Source: Bacilli bacterium (GTDB taxonomy: Bacteria > Bacillota_I > Bacilli_A > RF39 > UBA660). Taken from it: a DNA stretch of 64,000 nt. The notes under the pieces were generated by a model. The model was given only the letters and a program-made list of their open reading frames with translations, had not been told where the DNA came from and ran no database searches. Positions 25,998-34,720 of this stretch are shown piece by piece (positions within the stretch are counted from its first letter, which is position 1; each line of letters starts with the position of its first letter). The DNA lies in the NCBI GenBank assembly GCA_900772415.1, contig CAAHEC010000055.1:24534-88533 (forward strand), read 5' to 3'. The position numbers and the translations under genes were made by a program.

Positions 25998-26044
25998 ATT
26001 ATAATAATTAAAATGAAACATATACTTATTATGGGTGATTAAGC

Positions 26045-27952
26045 TTGAATGATAAAAAAGTGGATGAAAGATTAAAAATATTTGTAATAGGTGTTTTTAT
26101 AGTATTTATAGTAATTATTCTTAAAGTGTTTTATATTCAAGTTTTTGATTATGAAAAACTAAGTAAGCTTGCTTCTAGCTTATGGAGTAGAAACCTTCCT
26201 ATAGAAGCTGATAGGGGAATTATATATGATAGAAATGGAATTGTTTTAGCAGATAATATTACAACAACATCATTAGTTTTAATTCCAAATCAAATAAAAG
26301 ATAAGAGGAAAACATGTGAAAAATTATCAAGTATATTAAACGTATCGTTTGATACTATGAAAAAACATGTTTATAAAAACACGTCAATAGAACGAGTACA
26401 CCCATATGGTAGAAGACTAGATTATAAAATAGCAGAAAAAATAGAAAAACTAAAATTGGATGGTGTTTATTTAGTTAGGGAATCAAAAAGAAATTATCCC
26501 TATGGATCAATGCTTTCTCATACATTGGGTTTTGTTGGAATAGATAATCAGGGATTATCAGGCATAGAACTTCAATATGATAACTATTTAACAGGATCTT
26601 ATGGTGCAATAAAATATTTTTCTGATGCTAAGGGAAATAAGTTAAAATTATCTGGAGTGTATGAGGCTCCGGCAAATGGGGTTAACATAACTTTAACCAT
26701 AAACCAAAAAATACAATCAAGTGTTGAAAGAGAATTAGATAACGTAGTTACAAAATATGAACCAGAAACGGCCCTTGCAATTGCAATGGATCCTAATACT
26801 GGAGAAATACTTGCAATGTCATCAAGGCCAAATTTTAACGCCTTAAATTATAAAGATTATTCTACAGAAGTTTTAAATCGTAATTTGCCGATATGGGCAA
26901 CTTATGAACCCGGTTCTACTTTTAAAATAATAACTTTAGCATCTGCTTTAAATGAAAATTTAGTAGATTTAGATAAAGATATGTTTTATGACTCTGGTAG
27001 TGTAAGAGTAGCAAATGCAAAGATTAGATGTTGGAAAAAAGGGGGTCATGGAGCTCAAACATTTTTACAAGTAGTAGAAAATTCTTGTAATCCAGGCTTT
27101 GTAGAACTTGGCAATAGATTAGGAAAAGAAAAATTATTTGATTATATTTATAAATTTGGTTTTGGTAAAAAAACTGGTGTTGATTTAAATGGAGAAGCAG
27201 AAGGTATAATATTTAATTTAGATAAAGTAGGCCCTGTAGAGCTTGCTACAACAGCTTTTGGTCAAGGCGTATCAGTAACTCCAATTCAGCAAGTTACAGC
27301 TGTTTCAGCAGCAATTAATGGTGGTACATTGTATAAACCATACATAGTAAAAAGCTTAAATGATCCCGAAACTAACTCAGTTATAAAAGAAAATACACCA
27401 GTTAAGAAAAGAAAAGTAATAAGTGAAGAAACTTCCAAAAAAGTTAGATTAGCTCTTGAAAGTGTTGTAACAAATGGGAGTGGTAAAAATGCTTATATTG
27501 AAGGTTACCGTGTAGGGGGTAAAACTGGTACCGCCCAAAAGGTAGAAAATGGAAGATACTTAGTTGGTAATTACATATTATCATTTATTGGATTTTTACC
27601 GGCTGATGATCCTAAAGTAGTGGTTTATGTTGCAATAAATAATCCAAAAAGAGTAGTCCAATATGGTGGTGTTGTATCTGCTCCAGTTGCTAAGTCTATA
27701 TTGTTAGATTCAATAGATGCATTAAACATAAAAAAGAGAAACGTAAATACCGAAAAAAAGTATAATTGGAATGATAAAAAATATTATACAATAGAAAACG
27801 TTGTTGGAAAAACACCTAAAGAGGCTGCCGAAATACTATCTAAGTTTACGGTAGAATACAGTGGAAGTGGAAATATCGTAGTAGAGCAATCTCCAAAAGC
27901 AGGTACTAGGTTAGAAGAACTAAGTGTTGTAAGACTTATGCTTGGCAATTAG
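26045..27952 (+). CDS. spoVD: SpoVD-type class B penicillin-binding protein with PASTA domain
   Basis: 635 residues from a TTG at 26045 preceded by GGGTGA. One membrane anchor (about 12-31), then RGIIYDRNG, a dimerisation domain and the transpeptidase: GSTFK with Ser291, ENSCNP, and KTGTA at about 493. One PASTA domain at the C-terminus (from about residue 580). In Bacillus, spoVD follows pbpB and serves spore cortex synthesis with SpoVE; here order and domain plan agree. A second vegetative PBP role cannot be excluded. Confidence 0.85.
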   Translation: MNDKKVDERLKIFVIGVFIVFIVIILKVFYIQVFDYEKLSKLASSLWSRNLPIEADRGIIYDRNGIVLADNITTTSLVLIPNQIKDKRKTCEKLSSILNVSFDTMKKHVYKNTSIERVHPYGRRLDYKIAEKIEKLKLDGVYLVRESKRNYPYGSMLSHTLGFVGIDNQGLSGIELQYDNYLTGSYGAIKYFSDAKGNKLKLSGVYEAPANGVNITLTINQKIQSSVERELDNVVTKYEPETALAIAMDPNTGEILAMSSRPNFNALNYKDYSTEVLNRNLPIWATYEPGSTFKIITLASALNENLVDLDKDMFYDSGSVRVANAKIRCWKKGGHGAQTFLQVVENSCNPGFVELGNRLGKEKLFDYIYKFGFGKKTGVDLNGEAEGIIFNLDKVGPVELATTAFGQGVSVTPIQQVTAVSAAINGGTLYKPYIVKSLNDPETNSVIKENTPVKKRKVISEETSKKVRLALESVVTNGSGKNAYIEGYRVGGKTGTAQKVENGRYLVGNYILSFIGFLPADDPKVVVYVAINNPKRVVQYGGVVSAPVAKSILLDSIDALNIKKRNVNTEKKYNWNDKKYYTIENVVGKTPKEAAEILSKFTVEYSGSGNIVVEQSPKAGTRLEELSVVRLMLGN

Positions 27953-28040
27953 TAAAACTAATATCAAGTAAGTATAAAAAGGTTGTAAAAAACAAAAAAT
28001 ATATAGTATAATTATATTCGTAAATAAAGAGGTGATTTTT

Positions 28041-29033
28041 GTGTTTATATTAACTAAGTCTACATTAGCACTTATGATAGGCTTTATTATTTCAACTTTA
28101 ACAGGGTATTTTTTAATACCATTATTAAAAAAACTTCATGTAGGTCAAAGAATAAGTGTTTTTGTAGGTGAAAATCATAAAAAGAAAAATGGTGTTCCAA
28201 CAATGGGTGGACTTATATTTATAATTCCAACATTTATAACAATTTTAATAATGTATTTTACCAAAAAAATAAATATAAATAGTAACTTATTAATCATTTT
28301 ATTTGTGTTTGTTTCTTATGCTTTTTTAGGTTTTTTAGATGATTTTATGAAATTGAAGAGAAAACAAAACGAAGGATTAACCGAAATTCAAAAGTTATTT
28401 GGTCAAGTTATAATTGCGGTTATATTTTTCTATATTTATATGAAAAGTGGATCAGAACCATTACTTTGGTTTCATGCGTTTAACCTTAAAATTAACATAG
28501 GATGGTTATATGGATTTTTTATATTGTTTATGTTAGTTGCATCTTCCAATGCTGTTAATATAACAGATGGGTTAGATGGTCTTGCTGGGGGACTATCTTT
28601 TATTGCTACTTTGGTTTTAGGAGTAATTACATGGACTACAAATTGGCTTATTGGATATGAAGATATTGCTGTTTTTTGTTTTATACTTGCAGGTTCTATA
28701 CTAGGTTTTTTAGTTTATAATGCACCTGTTGCTAAGGTATTCATGGGAGATACAGGTTCTCTTGCCTTAGGTGGTGTTTTAGCATCAATTGCAATATTAA
28801 TAAGAAGGGAAATAACATTTGCAGTTATAATGGGAGTTTTTGTAATAGAAACTTTATCAGTTATAATTCAGGTATTTTCGGTATTGGTATTTAAAAAGAA
28901 AGTATTTTTAATGACTCCACTTCATCATAATTTTGAAAAATTAGGATGGAAAGAACAAGATATAGTAAAACTATTTTGGATTATAGGATTAATTTTAGGA
29001 ACGTTAGCCTTAGTATATGGAGCATGGCTTTAA
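28041..29033 (+). CDS. mraY: phospho-N-acetylmuramoyl-pentapeptide transferase MraY
   Basis: 330 residues from GTG at 28041; a GTG three codons earlier falls inside the AGAGGTGA site. Ten membrane segments. GVPTMGGLIF, FLGFLDDFMKLKR (the DDF acid pair), NITDGLDGLAGG and FMGDTGSLALGG form the active site, and TPLHHNFEKLGWKE is the C-terminal HHH-type motif. It makes lipid I from UDP-MurNAc-pentapeptide and undecaprenyl phosphate. Ends in its own terminator; murD, usually next, is absent. Confidence 0.95.
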   Translation: MFILTKSTLALMIGFIISTLTGYFLIPLLKKLHVGQRISVFVGENHKKKNGVPTMGGLIFIIPTFITILIMYFTKKININSNLLIILFVFVSYAFLGFLDDFMKLKRKQNEGLTEIQKLFGQVIIAVIFFYIYMKSGSEPLLWFHAFNLKINIGWLYGFFILFMLVASSNAVNITDGLDGLAGGLSFIATLVLGVITWTTNWLIGYEDIAVFCFILAGSILGFLVYNAPVAKVFMGDTGSLALGGVLASIAILIRREITFAVIMGVFVIETLSVIIQVFSVLVFKKKVFLMTPLHHNFEKLGWKEQDIVKLFWIIGLILGTLALVYGAWL

Positions 29034-29059
29034 CAATTGATTTAATCAATTGTTTTTTT
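29034..29059 (+). terminator. terminator between mraY and ftsW
   Basis: 7-bp stem CAATTGA/TCAATTG, loop TTTAA, seven T. Confidence 0.85.
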
Positions 29060-29125
29060 GTGGTATTTTTAACTTATCAATTTCATAACTTTAATTAGTA
29101 ATTAACTAAAAAGGAGGAATTATTC

Positions 29126-30217
29126 TTGAATAAAAAGTTTGATTTAACTCTTATGATTACTATAATAATAACGTCTTTATATGGTATTATTATGATTTTT
29201 TCGGCCTCTAGTATTTGGGCTGAATATAAATTTAACTCCAAATTTCATTATGTGATTATGCAAAGCATATTTTTCATGATAGGAGTTATATTAATGATTT
29301 TTGTAAGTAAAGTGCCTTATAGGTACTATTTAAAAAAAGCAAATATCATTCTTTTAACATGCTTTATTCTTTTAATTCTTGTTTTAGTACCAGGAATTGG
29401 AACGGTAAGGAATGGTTCTAGAAGTTGGTTTGGAATAGGTGGTCTTGGTATTCAACCTAGTGAATTTATGAAACTGGCTCTCATTATATTTACTAGTAAA
29501 TACATATATAATAATCCAAAAGATATGAAAAAAGTAACTAAGGGAGCGTTTCCTATTCTTTTAGTTACATTAATATCGTTTGGACTTATTATGCTTCAAC
29601 CTGATTTTGGAACGGGTACTATACTTGTTATGACAATAGTTGCCATGCTTTTTATATCAGGTGTTAATTTTTCATTTTTTATAAAAATTGGATTAGTAGG
29701 TATGATATTAGTCGTTTTGCTAATTTTAAAAGCACCTTATAGAGTAAATAGAATAGTATCATTTTTAAATCCATGGAATGATCCTTTGGGAACTGGTTTT
29801 CAATCTATTCAGTCACTATTTGCTATAGGTCCAGGTGGACTTTTTGGATTAGGATTTGGAAATTCTATACAAAAACATTTTTACTTACCAGAACCTCAGA
29901 CTGATTTTATTTTCTCTATTATATCTGAAGAATTGGGTATACTTGGGATAATAACAGTTTCTATTTTGTTTTTAACAATTATATTAAAAGGAGTAAAAAT
30001 ATCAATAAAAGCACCTGATAATTTTGCTAAATTTTTAAGTTTTGGTATAATATTTCAACTTGCATTTCAAACTCTTCTTAATTTATCAGTAGTAGTTGGT
30101 TTAGTTCCAGTAACAGGGGTTACACTTCCATTTTTTTCATATGGAGGAAGTAGTCTTATAATAACTTTAATAGAAATGGGAATGATATTAAATATATCTA
30201 GGTATAAGCAGAATTGA
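29126..30217 (+). CDS. ftsW: SEDS peptidoglycan glycosyltransferase FtsW/SpoVE
   Basis: 363 residues starting with TTG at 29126 after AAAGGAGG. About ten membrane segments; SEDS hallmarks GSRSWFGIGGLGIQPSEFMK, LQPDFGT and LPFFSYGGSS near the end. It polymerises lipid II together with a class B PBP. Paired position with spoVD suggests SpoVE, but no second SEDS gene is in the window, so it may serve division as well. Confidence 0.92.
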   Translation: MNKKFDLTLMITIIITSLYGIIMIFSASSIWAEYKFNSKFHYVIMQSIFFMIGVILMIFVSKVPYRYYLKKANIILLTCFILLILVLVPGIGTVRNGSRSWFGIGGLGIQPSEFMKLALIIFTSKYIYNNPKDMKKVTKGAFPILLVTLISFGLIMLQPDFGTGTILVMTIVAMLFISGVNFSFFIKIGLVGMILVVLLILKAPYRVNRIVSFLNPWNDPLGTGFQSIQSLFAIGPGGLFGLGFGNSIQKHFYLPEPQTDFIFSIISEELGILGIITVSILFLTIILKGVKISIKAPDNFAKFLSFGIIFQLAFQTLLNLSVVVGLVPVTGVTLPFFSYGGSSLIITLIEMGMILNISRYKQN

Positions 30218-30311
30218 TATGGTAAATTTTAAAGCAAATTACGTTATGTTTTGAAGAAAGATTTAAAAAAGATAGTAGATAAAAATTTATAAAGATATTA
30301 ATAATTTAAAC

Positions 30312-30339
30312 TTGACAAAATAACAATATATGTTACAAT
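30312..30339 (+). promoter_or_regulatory. strong sigma-A promoter of the RNA gene between ftsW and murG
   Basis: Consensus TTGACA at 30312-30317, a 16-bp spacer and TACAAT at 30334-30339. Transcription is predicted to begin near 30346, immediately before a closing stem, and no coding frame follows. Confidence 0.75.
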
Positions 30340-30345
30340 TATATT

Positions 30346-30640
30346 AACCTAAGAGAGTTGTTATAATCACGATTTAAAAGGAAAGTTTGTTTCTTTTTAA
30401 ATGATAGTTAGTGTTTATAATCTATTTATTTAATAGTAGAAAATAGTTATGGTAACTAATCTTATTTGCTCTTAGGTGTTACAATTGTAAGTGAGAAAGA
30501 AAACTCACAGAAATAAGATATCACATTAAATACTGATAATATTTAAAAATGAATTTAGGGTTTGCTTAATTTCAGAGTGATTTTTCATTAAAAAACTAAG
30601 CGAAATAACGATTTTATCAGGATCGTTATTTTCTTTTTAT
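30346..30640 (+). ncRNA. structured non-coding RNA, about 295 nt, unknown family
   Basis: Starts after a consensus promoter and ends in a textbook terminator (9-bp stem 30604-30612 with 30622-30630, then TTCTTTTT). No open frame is present. An 8-bp closing stem (CCTAAGAG 30348-30355 with CTCTTAGG 30469-30476) encloses a branched domain: TTATAATCAC pairs with GTGTTTATAA, a 13-bp hairpin (ATTTAAAAGGAAA) sits inside it, and short AGTTA/TAACT and CTATT/AATAG hairpins follow. Outside lie a GTGAG/CTCAC hairpin and a GCTTAA/AACTAAGC stem. I could not match conserved cores of RNase P, tmRNA, SRP RNA, T-box or common riboswitches. A 6S-like or lineage-specific RNA is possible. The terminator separates it from murG, so it could also act as a leader-type attenuator. 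Confidence 0.65.
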
Positions 30641-30719
30641 CTAAAAGAAAAGTAATATGTGATTTTACTACATTTTAATCATATAATTATGATATAATAC
30701 TTAATAGTAGGTGGATAAT

Positions 30720-31817
30720 ATGAGAGTAATTATATCAGCAGGTGGAACAGGTGGACATATATATCCTGCACTTGCAATTGCAAATAAAATAAAAGAAAAA
30801 GATAAGTCAGCAGAAATTTTATATATTGGAACAAAAAACAGAATGGAAAAAGATATAGTTCCTAGTTATGGATATAAGTTTATTGGCATAAGTGTAGAAG
30901 GATTAAAAAGGAGCTTAAGTCCACGCAATATAAAAAGTGTAATTTTATTTATAAATTCTATTAGAAAGTGTAAAAATATAATAAAGAAATTTAAGCCGGA
31001 CGTTGTAATAGGAGTTGGTGGTTATGTTTCTGCTCCAACTGTTTATGCAGCTTACAAATTAGGTATAAAATGTTGTATACATGAGCAAAATTCATGCTTT
31101 GGTATGACTAATAAGTTTTTAAGTAAGTATGCAGATAAAGTATTTGTTTCTTTTAAAAGCTTAGAAGAAAAAATGAATGATAAAAAAATTATATATACTG
31201 GTAATCCTTGCAGTGAAAACGCTATTAATATAGTTCCTGCTTTAAAAAGTGATTATGGATTATCTGATACAAAAAAACTTGTTTTGATAGTTATGGGTTC
31301 TTTAGGTTCAAAAACAATTAATAATAAAATGAAAACAATGTTAACTTTATTTAATAATAAAGATTATGAAGTTTTATTTGTAACCGGAAAAAATTATTAT
31401 GATGAATATAAAAACCTAAATTATACAAAGAATATAAAAATAGTACCTTACATAGATAACATGGTAAGTCTTTTAAAAAAAGTGGACTGTTTAGTATCAA
31501 GAGCGGGAGCAACAACACTAAGTGAAATTTCATCACTTAATGTTATTTCAATTTTAATACCAAGTCCTTATGTTACTGAAAATCATCAATATAAAAATGC
31601 CATGGACTTAGTTAGTAAAGAGGCTGCTCTTATCTTAGAAGAAAAGGATTTAAAAGGAGATAATCTTCTTAGGATGGTAGAAAAAGTACTAAATAACAAA
31701 GTTTATGCAAACAAAATAAAGAAAAATTTAAAAGAATTTGAGGTTAAAAATAGTGCAAGTATGATTTACGATGAAATAGTAAAGTTAGTGGGGATAAAAA
31801 ATGAAAGAAGTAATTAG
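30720..31817 (+). CDS. murG: UDP-GlcNAc:undecaprenyl-PP-MurNAc-pentapeptide GlcNAc transferase MurG
   Basis: 365 residues from the ATG at 30720 (TAGGTGG upstream; GTG at 30711 is part of that site). N-terminal GGTGGHIYPALAIA loop, VGVGGYVSAPT, HEQNS, then the C-terminal VMGSLGSKTIN, SRAGATTLSEI and PSPYVTENHQYKNA of GT28 enzymes. It converts lipid I to lipid II on the inner membrane face. A TATAAT with a poor -35 lies at about 30690, so it may have its own start after the RNA gene. Confidence 0.95.
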   Translation: MRVIISAGGTGGHIYPALAIANKIKEKDKSAEILYIGTKNRMEKDIVPSYGYKFIGISVEGLKRSLSPRNIKSVILFINSIRKCKNIIKKFKPDVVIGVGGYVSAPTVYAAYKLGIKCCIHEQNSCFGMTNKFLSKYADKVFVSFKSLEEKMNDKKIIYTGNPCSENAINIVPALKSDYGLSDTKKLVLIVMGSLGSKTINNKMKTMLTLFNNKDYEVLFVTGKNYYDEYKNLNYTKNIKIVPYIDNMVSLLKKVDCLVSRAGATTLSEISSLNVISILIPSPYVTENHQYKNAMDLVSKEAALILEEKDLKGDNLLRMVEKVLNNKVYANKIKKNLKEFEVKNSASMIYDEIVKLVGIKNERSN

Positions 31818-32706
31818 TTTTATTAAAGATAAAAAAATAGGTTCATTTAAGGAAAATGTTAGTATAAAAAATCTTACAACATATAAAATAGGTGGAGTAG
31901 CAAAGATAGTTGTTTATCCTAAAGATTATAAAAAGCTTATTTTGTTAATTAAATATTTAAGAGAAGAAAAAGTTAAATATAAAATCATAGGATATGGTTC
32001 AAATCTTATTTTCAGTGATGATACTTATGATGGTGTATTAATAAAATTAGACTGTTTTAATGAGCTTAAAATAAGTGATACAATAATTAAAGTAGGAGCT
32101 GGAGTAAGCTTAGTAAAGTTATCTTATAAAGTTGGGGCAAAAGGTCTTACTGGTCTTGAATTTGCATCAGGAATTCCTGGTAGTATAGGTGGTGCAGTTT
32201 TTATGAATGCGGGGGCATATAAATCAGATATGGGATATATTGTTTCTGAGATAAAAGTAATAACTCCCACATTAGAGGTTAAGACGCTATATAATAAAGA
32301 TTTAAATTATAAATATAGATCATCTTTTTTGCAAACGAATAGAGAATATATTTGCGTAGAGGCTACAATAGTTTTAAGACATGGTGATAAAAAAGAAATA
32401 AAAGAGTTAATGGAACAAAGAAGGCAAAAAAGATTTATTACACAACCTTTAGAATATCCTTCGGCAGGTTCAGTATTTAGAAATCCTGAAAATTTATTTG
32501 CAGGTAAGTTAATTGAAGATTGTAATTTAAAAGGTTATACAATAGGTGGTGCTAAAGTAAGTAATAAACATGCCAATTTCATAATCAACTATAATAATGC
32601 CAAGGCAAGTGATGTAAGAAATTTAATTTTATATGTTCATGATAAGGTTAAAAATGAAAAAAACATTGACTTGAAAATAGAACAAGAATTTGTTAATTGG
32701 GAGTAA
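31801..32706 (+). CDS. murB: UDP-N-acetylenolpyruvoylglucosamine reductase MurB (type II)
   Basis: 301 residues; the start lies inside the last codons of murG (17-nt overlap). FAD-binding YKIGGVAKIVVYP, GYGSNLIFSDD, GLEFASGIPGSIGGAVFMNAGAY (read as its separate motifs), YRSSFLQ, PSAGSVFRNP with the catalytic Ser, and VSNKHANFI. Catalyses NADPH-dependent reduction to UDP-MurNAc. Confidence 0.96.
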   Translation: MKEVISFIKDKKIGSFKENVSIKNLTTYKIGGVAKIVVYPKDYKKLILLIKYLREEKVKYKIIGYGSNLIFSDDTYDGVLIKLDCFNELKISDTIIKVGAGVSLVKLSYKVGAKGLTGLEFASGIPGSIGGAVFMNAGAYKSDMGYIVSEIKVITPTLEVKTLYNKDLNYKYRSSFLQTNREYICVEATIVLRHGDKKEIKELMEQRRQKRFITQPLEYPSAGSVFRNPENLFAGKLIEDCNLKGYTIGGAKVSNKHANFIINYNNAKASDVRNLILYVHDKVKNEKNIDLKIEQEFVNWE

Positions 32707-32709
32707 AAA

Positions 32710-33378
32710 ATGAAAAAGAAAAAAAGACGTAGAAGACTTAAAATAGGAAGATTATTTTTACTGTTACTTATTTTAGGAGTAATTTCTTTTGCGTTTATGA
32801 AATTTTTTGATATCAAAATAAGAAATATAGTTATAAAGGGAAACTCAATATTAACTGATCAGGAAATAATAGAATTAGCTAATTTACAAAATTATCCCTC
32901 ATATTTAGAAGTTTTTTCATACAAAGTAAAAAAGGATATATTAAAGAGTAAATATGTAAAAGAAGCTAAAGTATATAAGGGGTTACTTTCAGTTAATATT
33001 AAAATCAAAGAAGCTAAAGTTTTATATATAGATTCTTTAACAAATGATAAAATAACTATGACATCAAAAATAAATGATAATAAAATAATATGTGTTCCCG
33101 TTTTAACTAATAGTATTCCTAAGAAAAAGCAGGCCGAGTTTAAAGAAGCCATGAATAAAATAAATAAAGATGTATTATGTCAAATGTCAGAGATAAAATA
33201 TGATCCTAATAGTATAGATGATGACAGATATTATGTTTATATGAATGATGGCAACACGGTATATTTAACCGTTAATAAATTTAAAAAAATAAATAAATAT
33301 AATACTATACTAGAGAATATAGGAAAACAAAACGGAACTCTTTATTTGGATTATGGAGATTATTTTGAAGCAAAATAA
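32710..33378 (+). CDS. divIB: cell division protein DivIB/FtsQ
   Basis: 222 residues: basic cytoplasmic start (KKKKRRRRLK), one membrane segment (about 14-31), a POTRA domain (KIRNIVIKGNSILTDQEII) and a beta domain. It binds FtsL and DivIC at the septum. Assigned by topology and by position after murB and before ftsA. Confidence 0.88.
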   Translation: MKKKKRRRRLKIGRLFLLLLILGVISFAFMKFFDIKIRNIVIKGNSILTDQEIIELANLQNYPSYLEVFSYKVKKDILKSKYVKEAKVYKGLLSVNIKIKEAKVLYIDSLTNDKITMTSKINDNKIICVPVLTNSIPKKKQAEFKEAMNKINKDVLCQMSEIKYDPNSIDDDRYYVYMNDGNTVYLTVNKFKKINKYNTILENIGKQNGTLYLDYGDYFEAK

Positions 33379-33457
33379 TCTTTTTTCTTTAAAAAAATTG
33401 ATTTATATAGTATAATATTGTCATATGGTATAAAACATATGATAGGAGTTTGTGCTT

Positions 33458-34708
33458 ATGAAAAAAATATATACTTGTATTGATATTTCATCTGATACTA
33501 TAAGAGTTTTAGTTAGTGAATATTATCAAGGTAAGCAGAGAACTTTAGCTTGCTCATCCGTTAGAACGAAAGGTGTTAAAAGTGGAGTTATAACTGATGA
33601 AGGGTTACTGGTAGAAAGGCTTAAACTTGCTCTTGATGATATTAATTCAAGGATAGATGTTGATATTAAAAAGGCAATTTTAATAATTCCACCACTAGAT
33701 GCTGAATATAATTTAGTTCACGGAAATGTTCCAATTGTAAATGAAGAACATATGGTAACTAAAAAAGATGTTATGAGAGTTCAGAATGCAACTTTAAATG
33801 ACGTTTTGCCAAATATGGAATTAGTTAGCATAACTCCAATAGATTTTACCATTTATGAAAACGGATCTGAAATTGAAACATTAAAAGATCCAACGAATAA
33901 AATTTGTGATAGATTAGGAATTAGGGCTATGCTTTCATTGGTTCCAAAAACTCATGTTATTTCTTATGTTAAAGTGGCAGAAGCTGCAGGTATAGAAGTA
34001 GTTGATTTGGCATTATCTTCTATATGCGATTATGAAGAAGTAAGAACAGAAGAGATGGATTTAACTGGTAGTGCAATAATTAACATAGGAAAGGATATAA
34101 CTACGGTGTCTGTTTTTAATAAAGGAATAATAACTAATAGTAGTATACTAAAAATAGGCAGTAAAATAATAGATGAAGACATTTCTTATATTTATTATAT
34201 TAATAAGAAAAATGCAAGAAGAGTAAAGGAAAACTTTGGTATAGCATCATCATTATATGCATCTAAAACAGAAACGTATGAGGCAAGAGATGTTAATGGA
34301 AAACTAGTTAATATTAATCAATTTGAGCTTGCTAAAATTATTAATAAAAGGCTTTCTCAAATTCTAAATATTGCAAAAAATGAATTAAAAGTATTAACAA
34401 ATAAACAAATTCGTTATATAATGGTGTTAGGTGGTATAACGGATATACCAGGTATTAATTTTGCTATCGAAGATATTTTAGGAAAAGATGCTAAAACCTA
34501 TAGTTTAAATACATTAGGTATAAGAAAGGCAAGATTTATTACCGTATCTGGTGCAATTAAGCACTTTATTAAAAAGATAAAATTAAGGGGAAAACAATAT
34601 TCAATGTTTAGTAGTGATGATGAGGATAACCTTATTCATAGTAAAACCAGAATAGGTAGAAGTGATTCTGTATTTGGAAGGTTTTTTAGCTACTTTTTTG
34701 ATAATTAA
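33458..34708 (+). CDS. ftsA: cell division protein FtsA
   Basis: 416 residues from the ATG at 33458, nine bases after AGGAG. Actin-fold ATPase: YTCIDISSDTIRVL phosphate-1, the SHS2-type insertion (about 85-170), SAIINIGKDITTVS phosphate-2, IMVLGGITDIPGI adenosine motif. The C-terminus ends in a basic, Phe-rich stretch (SVFGRFFSYFFDN) fitting the membrane-targeting amphipathic helix. It anchors FtsZ filaments. Sequence is more divergent than its neighbours. Confidence 0.9.
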   Translation: MKKIYTCIDISSDTIRVLVSEYYQGKQRTLACSSVRTKGVKSGVITDEGLLVERLKLALDDINSRIDVDIKKAILIIPPLDAEYNLVHGNVPIVNEEHMVTKKDVMRVQNATLNDVLPNMELVSITPIDFTIYENGSEIETLKDPTNKICDRLGIRAMLSLVPKTHVISYVKVAEAAGIEVVDLALSSICDYEEVRTEEMDLTGSAIINIGKDITTVSVFNKGIITNSSILKIGSKIIDEDISYIYYINKKNARRVKENFGIASSLYASKTETYEARDVNGKLVNINQFELAKIINKRLSQILNIAKNELKVLTNKQIRYIMVLGGITDIPGINFAIEDILGKDAKTYSLNTLGIRKARFITVSGAIKHFIKKIKLRGKQYSMFSSDDEDNLIHSKTRIGRSDSVFGRFFSYFFDN

Positions 34709-34720
34709 GGAGGAAATAAA

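Noticed and set aside
28032..28043. Earlier GTG start for mraY at 28032
   Set aside because: That codon is part of the AGAGGTGA ribosome binding site serving the GTG at 28041.
30346..30640. Identity of the RNA as RNase P, tmRNA, SRP RNA or T-box leader
   Set aside because: The AAGGAAAGT and CACAGAAA stretches recall RNase P but sit within simple hairpins and the other conserved blocks are missing; no tag frame, no GNRA/SRP domain and no T-box sequence is seen.
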